Positions 60,203-64,000 of a DNA stretch of 64,000 nt are shown piece after piece. The notes below the pieces were generated by a model. That model searched no databases. It was not told the origin of the DNA and saw only the letters and a program-made list of their open reading frames with translations. The position numbers and the translations under genes are program-made. Location: positions 1-64,000 of the forward strand of contig NZ_BSTQ01000002.1 of NCBI RefSeq assembly GCF_030269605.1. The letters are read 5' to 3'. This DNA comes from Lentzea sp. NBRC 105346 (GTDB lineage: Bacteria > Actinomycetota > Actinomycetes > Mycobacteriales > Pseudonocardiaceae). Position 1 is the first letter of the stretch. Every line of letters starts with the position of its first letter.

Positions 60203-61776
60203 ACGGCGCCAACACCTTCGTCAACCTCGGCGTCTTCGGCGCGTTCGTGCTGCTGACGCTGTTCATCGTCTACAGAGCCAGCAGCCGCAACCAGTCCGCC
60301 TCGGACTACTACGCGGCCGGCTCCTCGTTCACCGGCGCCCAAAACGGCGTTGCCCTTTCGGGTGACTTCCTCTCGGCCGCGTCGTTCCTCGGCATCTCGG
60401 GCGCGATCGCGGTCAACGGCTACGACGGCTTCCTCTACTCGATCGGCTGGGTCGTCGCGTGGCTGATCGGTCTCATGCTGATCGCGGAACGGCTGCGCAA
60501 CACCGGCCGGTTCACGATGGGCGACGTCATGGCGTTCCGCATGCGCCAGCGCCCGGTGCGCGCGGCGGCGGCGAACGCCACGCTGGTCATCTCGATCTTC
60601 TACATGATCGCCCAGATGGCGGGCGCCGGCGGTCTGATGGCGCTGCTGCTCGACGTCCACTCCAAGGTCGGGCAGGCGATCATCATCGCGATCGTCGGCG
60701 TCGTCATGGTGCTGTACGTGCTGGTCGGCGGGATGAAGGGCACCACGTGGGTGCAGATCATCAAGGCGGGCTTCCTGATCCTGTCGGTGTCGCTGCTGAC
60801 GATCTTCCTGATCGGCAAGTTCGGGTTCGACCTGTCGGCGATGCTCGAGCGCGCCACGCAGAAGTCGCCGCTCGGTGACGCCGTGCTCTCCCCCGGCGTG
60901 AAGTACGGCGCCACCTCGACGTCGAAGATCGACTTCCTCTCGCTGGCACTGGCCCTGGTGCTCGGCACCGCGTCGCTGCCGCACGTGCTGATGCGCTTCT
61001 ACACCGTGCCCAACGCGCGCGAGGCCCGTCGTTCCGTGGTGTGGGCGACGTGGATGATGGTCATCTTCTACCTGTGCACGATGGTGATCGGCTTCGGCTC
61101 GATGGCCCTGGTGGGCACCGACGCGATCACGTCCGCGCCCGGTGGTGAGAACTCCGCGGCGCCGCTGCTGGCCTTCAAGGTCGGTGGCGCCGTGCTGCTG
61201 GGTGTCGTGTGCGCGGTGGCGTTCGCGACGATCCTCGCCGTGGTGGCCGGACTTACTTTGACGGCGTCGGCTTCGTTCGCGCACGACGTGTACGCCAACG
61301 TGATCAAGCACGGTGAGGCGGACCCGCGGCAGGAGGTCCGGGTCGCGCGGTTCACCGCGATCATCGTCGGAATCCTGGCGATCCTCGGTGGTATCGCGGC
61401 CAACGGTCAGAACGTCGCGTTCCTGGTGGCGCTGGCGTTCGCCCTGGCGGCTTCGGCGAACCTGCCCACGCTGCTGTACTCGTTGTTCTGGAAGCGGTTC
61501 AACACCCGTGGCACGCTGTGGTCGATCTACGGTGGCCTCTTCTCCTGCATCGTGCTGATCGTCTTCTCCCCCGCCATGTCGGGGACGAAGTCGTCGGTGT
61601 TCCCGCACGCGCACTTCGACTGGTTCCCGCTGAGCAACCCCGGCATCGTGTCGATCCCGCTGTCGTTCCTGGCGGGTTTCCTGGGCACGATCCTGTCGAA
61701 GCAGCCGGCCGATGCGGACAAGCAGTCCGAAATGGAGGTCCGGGCGTTGACCGGTATCGGCTCCGGGCTGCGCTAG
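60199..61776 (+). CDS. Sodium/solute (cation-acetate) symporter, ActP-like
   Basis: The product is 525 aa from GTG 60199, with 13 predicted helices. SSS-family hallmarks are SASDYYAAGSSFTGAQNGVALSGDFLSAASFLGISGAIAVNGYDGFLYSIGW near the N-terminus and LGTASLPHVLMRFYTVPNAREARRSVVWATW in the middle, which closely follow ActP. It most likely imports acetate or other short monocarboxylates (pyruvate, propionate) with sodium or protons. The pairing with DUF485 supports the acetate/monocarboxylate group. Confidence 0.92.
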   Translation: MNGANTFVNLGVFGAFVLLTLFIVYRASSRNQSASDYYAAGSSFTGAQNGVALSGDFLSAASFLGISGAIAVNGYDGFLYSIGWVVAWLIGLMLIAERLRNTGRFTMGDVMAFRMRQRPVRAAAANATLVISIFYMIAQMAGAGGLMALLLDVHSKVGQAIIIAIVGVVMVLYVLVGGMKGTTWVQIIKAGFLILSVSLLTIFLIGKFGFDLSAMLERATQKSPLGDAVLSPGVKYGATSTSKIDFLSLALALVLGTASLPHVLMRFYTVPNAREARRSVVWATWMMVIFYLCTMVIGFGSMALVGTDAITSAPGGENSAAPLLAFKVGGAVLLGVVCAVAFATILAVVAGLTLTASASFAHDVYANVIKHGEADPRQEVRVARFTAIIVGILAILGGIAANGQNVAFLVALAFALAASANLPTLLYSLFWKRFNTRGTLWSIYGGLFSCIVLIVFSPAMSGTKSSVFPHAHFDWFPLSNPGIVSIPLSFLAGFLGTILSKQPADADKQSEMEVRALTGIGSGLR

Positions 61777-61777
61777 A

Positions 61778-61838
61778 TGTGCGATGAGGGGACCCTTCAT
61801 GGCGGTCAGCGCTTGGAAAGCTCCCCTCATGTCACTCC
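61778..61838. repeat. Dispersed cruciform repeat, copy B (inverted relative to copy A)
   Basis: TGTGCGATGAGGGGACCCTT and the downstream GAAAGCTCCCCTCATGTCA pair around a loop containing GGCGGTCAGCGC, which is the exact complement of the loop core of the copy at 9806-9866. Two copies alike in arms and loop, 52 kb apart and in opposite orientation, mark a true repeat family. Here it separates convergent genes and may terminate both. Confidence 0.8.
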
Positions 61839-61839
61839 G

Positions 61840-62574
61840 TTAGGCCGAGCACAGCAACGCCGGGTCGTCGGTGATGATCTGATGGCGCAGCCGGCGTAGT
61901 TCGAGACCGGGGTCCAGTCCCAGTTCGTCGGCGAGCACCCGGCGCGCCCGCTCATAGGCGGCGAGCGCATCGGCCCGGCGTCCGGCGCGGTGCAGGGCGA
62001 GCATCAGCAACGCCCACAAGGGTTCTCGCAACGGATGCTCGATGACCAGCCCGGTGAGCTCGCCGGCCACGTCTTTCGCACCGCAGGCGAGGCCGGACCG
62101 TGCCCATTCCTCGACGACCGTCATCCGGGCCTCACCGAGTCGCGCGGCCGCGGCCCGGGTTGTTCCGCGCAGCTCGACGTTCGCCAGCGCGGGCCCGCGC
62201 CAAAGTTCGAGCGCGCGGCCGAACAGCCCCGCGGCCGCGGCGTGCCGGTGTCTTCGCGCCATGCGTCTGCCCTGCCGCACCATGTCCTCGAACACCTCCA
62301 GGTCCAGCTCGCCCGGCCCCACCTGCAGCGAGTAGCCGCCGGGGCACGTGACCACCCGCGCCCCCAGCCGCCGGATCACGACGACCTGGTTGCGCAGGTT
62401 GGCCACGGCCGACTCGGGCGGGTCGTCACCCCACACCGCGCCGACGAGGTGGTCGACGGTCACCACCTTGTTGGCCGACAACAACAACGCGGCCAGCAGC
62501 GAACGTGCCTTCACCGGCACGACCTCGCCCCGGTCGCGGACTTCCAACGGGCCCAGCACGCGAAACTCGACCAT
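61840..62574 (-). CDS. SARP-family (AfsR/DnrI/RedD-type) transcriptional activator
   Basis: The product is 244 aa from ATG 62574, preceded by GGGGAGGGG. The OmpR-like winged helix (residues 2-90, VEFRVLGPLEVRDRGEVVPVKARSLLAALLLSANKVVTVDHLVGAVWGDDPP) is followed by a bacterial transcriptional activator (BTAD) domain (about 95-240, LDLEVFEDMV to ALAAYERARRVLADELGLDPGLELRRL). Small SARPs of this size usually activate a nearby biosynthetic cluster; none is visible within the window. It is divergent from a small secreted protein gene. Confidence 0.92.
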   Translation of the reverse strand: MVEFRVLGPLEVRDRGEVVPVKARSLLAALLLSANKVVTVDHLVGAVWGDDPPESAVANLRNQVVVIRRLGARVVTCPGGYSLQVGPGELDLEVFEDMVRQGRRMARRHRHAAAAGLFGRALELWRGPALANVELRGTTRAAAARLGEARMTVVEEWARSGLACGAKDVAGELTGLVIEHPLREPLWALLMLALHRAGRRADALAAYERARRVLADELGLDPGLELRRLRHQIITDDPALLCSA

Positions 62575-62653
62575 GTCGCCCCTCCCCGGCCGACCACGGT
62601 GCCAGCGAGCGAGTCCACGCCGCAAAGGTTGTTCCACATCGGCCCGACCAGGG

Positions 62654-62663
62654 CACATATGTG
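62654..62663. promoter_or_regulatory. Short palindrome in the SARP/secreted-protein divergent region
   Basis: CACATATGTG is a perfect 10-bp palindrome about midway between the two divergent starts and could be an operator half or -10-associated element. Weak evidence. Confidence 0.25.
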
Positions 62664-62732
62664 AATCATGCGGACCTCGTATGTCCGCCGGGCACGGTGT
62701 CGCCGTCAACCGGAATCGAGGGGGCTGCACGG

Positions 62733-63173
62733 ATGAAATCGTTGAGGAGCGTTGTCGCGGCGGGGATCGGTGTCGCCGCACTGGTGGCGGTCGCCGCGTC
62801 CGGCACCATGGCGCAGGCGGAGCCGGCCAACTCGGGTGTCCCGCGACAGGAACCCCTGAAGTCGGAGAAGGTCGAGTCCACCAAGCAGGTCACGAGCGCG
62901 ATGGGCAGCGTCTGGGGCGGGCGGACGTGGTGGTGTGGCGTCCACGGCACGCGCGACCTCTGGCTGTCCATTCCCGAGACCGGAATCCAGTCCAGCAGCG
63001 CGATCACGATGTCGTTCACCGAGCGCGGCGGCGGGGGCGTCGACTTCAACGGCGACGCCACGATCACCGTCCAGAACGTGGCAATCCATGCGAACGGGTC
63101 GGTGTACGTGAGGGTGAACATCGCCTGGGGCTCGGATCTGTGCATCAACGGCAAATGGGTCGCCGTCATCTGA
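62733..63173 (+). CDS. Small secreted protein of unknown function
   Basis: The product is 146 aa from ATG 62733, with GAGGGGG upstream. A clear Sec signal peptide ends near ASGTMAQAEP (about residue 29). The mature part (~115 aa) has a Trp/Gly-rich stretch GSVWGGRTWWCGVHGTRDLWLS and a late SDLCINGKWVAVI, so Cys68 and Cys139 may form a disulfide. No family recognised. It is divergent from the SARP gene and convergent with a secreted DPBB protein. Confidence 0.75.
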   Translation: MKSLRSVVAAGIGVAALVAVAASGTMAQAEPANSGVPRQEPLKSEKVESTKQVTSAMGSVWGGRTWWCGVHGTRDLWLSIPETGIQSSSAITMSFTERGGGGVDFNGDATITVQNVAIHANGSVYVRVNIAWGSDLCINGKWVAVI

Positions 63174-63187
63174 GTCGAAGACACACC

Positions 63188-63229
63188 GGGGCTGGGTTGA
63201 GGACTCGCGCGAGTCCTCAACTCGGCCCC
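63188..63229. terminator. Bidirectional palindrome between two secreted-protein genes
   Basis: A loopless 24-bp palindrome (TTGAGGACTCGC and its complement, 63197-63220) extended by ~9 bp of imperfect pairing on each side. It lies between convergent stops at 63173 and 63239 and probably terminates both transcripts. Confidence 0.65.
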
Positions 63230-63238
63230 CGCGAGTTC

Positions 63239-63655
63239 TTACTTCGCGACCTGCCAGGTGATCTTCACGACGCCGTCGTCCACGTCGGCGATCTTGGCGA
63301 AGGCGGCCTTGTCCAGGTTCAGGTCACCCTTCTTGGGCCCGGCCGCACGGTCGACGACCGGCACCTTGATCTTGCCCTTCGGACCGGTCACCTCGATGAT
63401 GACGCCGCAGTTCTCGTTCTTCTTCCCCTGGTCGAACTGAACGGCGTTGAGGCCGGTGATGAACTCCTTCGGCAATGACTTCAGGTGGTCCGACTTGGGG
63501 CAGGCCACGATGTTGAAGTCCGGCTTGTAGTCCTCGGTGAACGTCGCTTTGCCCTGGAACGAGCCCGTTCCCAGGTTTCCGGCGTACGGTGCGGGTGCGA
63601 CCAGGCCGGCGACAGCCAGTGCCACGGCCCCGACCGCGGTGGCAGCAGACAACAC
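63239..63655 (-). CDS. Secreted double-psi beta-barrel protein, protease-inhibitor (SPI)-like
   Basis: The product is 138 aa from GTG 63655, chosen for GGAGG 4-5 nt upstream; a GTG at 63694 in frame lacks one. A hydrophobic signal peptide (residues 1-25) precedes GTGSFQGKATFTEDY. The C-terminal pattern CGVIIEVTGPKGKIKVPVVDRAAG, then LNLDKAAFAKIADVDDGVVKITWQV, is that of RlpA/expansin-like DPBB proteins. The closest characterised type is the Streptomyces papain inhibitor (SPI), a secreted cysteine/serine protease inhibitor. It has only two Cys. Confidence 0.75.
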   Translation of the reverse strand: MLSAATAVGAVALAVAGLVAPAPYAGNLGTGSFQGKATFTEDYKPDFNIVACPKSDHLKSLPKEFITGLNAVQFDQGKKNENCGVIIEVTGPKGKIKVPVVDRAAGPKKGDLNLDKAAFAKIADVDDGVVKITWQVAK

Positions 63656-63785
63656 AATTCCTCCAGCAGGAGAAGGGAAATTTGGGGACGCCACCGAAGT
63701 TAGCGATCTCCATTCCCGGGTTGCCAGCCACCGAGTGTGCGATAGACGAAAGCTATCTCAAAATGATCCTTAAGCTACTTTTCTG

Positions 63786-64000
63786 TCAGTTTGCCAACGC
63801 GCGAACCGCGGAGGCGAACCGCAGCGGCGCTCCGACATCTGCCTGACGGAAACCGAGCGACGGTTCGGTCAGCTCCAGCTCCAGCAGCAACGGCCGGCCG
63901 TCGGCGCCGGTCACCAGATCCACCCGCGCGTACAGCAGGTCGGATCGCTTGAGGCGCAACAGATCCGCGGCGGCATCGAGGACGTCCTCGGCGAGCGCGC
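63786..64000 (-). CDS. ATP-grasp-type protein, C-terminal end only (partial)
   Basis: The last 70 codons of a minus-strand gene that continues beyond base 64000. The segment LLYARVDLV followed by LLLELELTEPS is the C-terminal metal/ATP-binding strand pattern of ATP-grasp ligases (RimK/glutathione synthetase fold), where an acidic pair binds Mg2+. It would form amide or peptide bonds with ATP. The start and substrate domain are not visible. Confidence 0.7.
   Translation of the reverse strand, partial: ALAEDVLDAAADLLRLKRSDLLYARVDLVTGADGRPLLLELELTEPSLGFRQADVGAPLRFASAVRALAN

Overview
This window looks like the chromosome of a high-GC, multicellular-type actinomycete, most likely in Pseudonocardiaceae (the Lentzea/Lechevalieria/Saccharothrix/Amycolatopsis side). 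Supporting signs are strongly GC-biased third codon positions, many GTG starts, ATGA/GTGA stop-start overlaps, a conservon operon, a SARP regulator, a WhiJ-type HTH/DUF397 pair, and dispersed cruciform repeats. The genus is an inference; no database search was run.

Layout. The window opens with the 5' end of a 16S rRNA gene on the minus strand, with its leader and promoter (1-580). Next come a deazaflavin-type reductase, an orphan lycopene cyclase, an EAL-CBS-GGDEF protein, a GCS2-type carboxylate-amine ligase and a DUF574 methyltransferase (0.6-5.9 kb). A tightly coupled three-gene minus-strand operon (6.06-9.23 kb) carries a DxDD class II terpene cyclase, a cytochrome P450 and a UbiA-fold prenyltransferase, and is a candidate compact diterpenoid pathway. 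An Hrp1-like CBS protein and a large secreted protein joining nucleotide pyrophosphatase and 5'-nucleotidase modules follow. At 15-21.6 kb is a complete sufR-B-D-Rieske-C-S-U-T operon, divergent from mptB, with a CAAC-N6-GTTG palindrome at the sufR start.

From mptB (21.7 kb) through the ABC pair (29.8-31.5 kb) to ctaA (45.3 kb), the backbone follows the mycobacterial order ctaA-ABC permease-ABC ATPase-mptB-sufR-suf. Two blocks interrupt it. The first holds a patatin-like protein, a DMT-transporter/GT4 fusion and DUF998. The second, about 13.8 kb, holds an M43 protease, DinB and F420-type proteins, an epimerase, and a two-component system. It also holds a divergent glycosyltransferase/DUF2064/methyltransferase/molybdopterin-oxidoreductase operon, a MerR unit, a GNAT remnant, and a LuxR/O-methyltransferase pair.

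After ctaA come an ankyrin protein, a GbsR-like regulator and an unknown coupled two-gene unit. Next are a LiaF-like protein, a GH105/GH27 glycoside hydrolase operon with related CBM35-like modules, DUF4239 and an HTH+DUF397 pair. Further on are a conservon (cvnD-C-B-A), a DUF485/acetate-symporter pair, a SARP regulator, two convergent small secreted proteins, and the 3' end of an ATP-grasp gene. Several gene-to-gene junctions are filled by long palindromes. Two of them run exactly from TAG to TAG of convergent genes, and two others are copies of one repeat whose loop is conserved as well as its arms.
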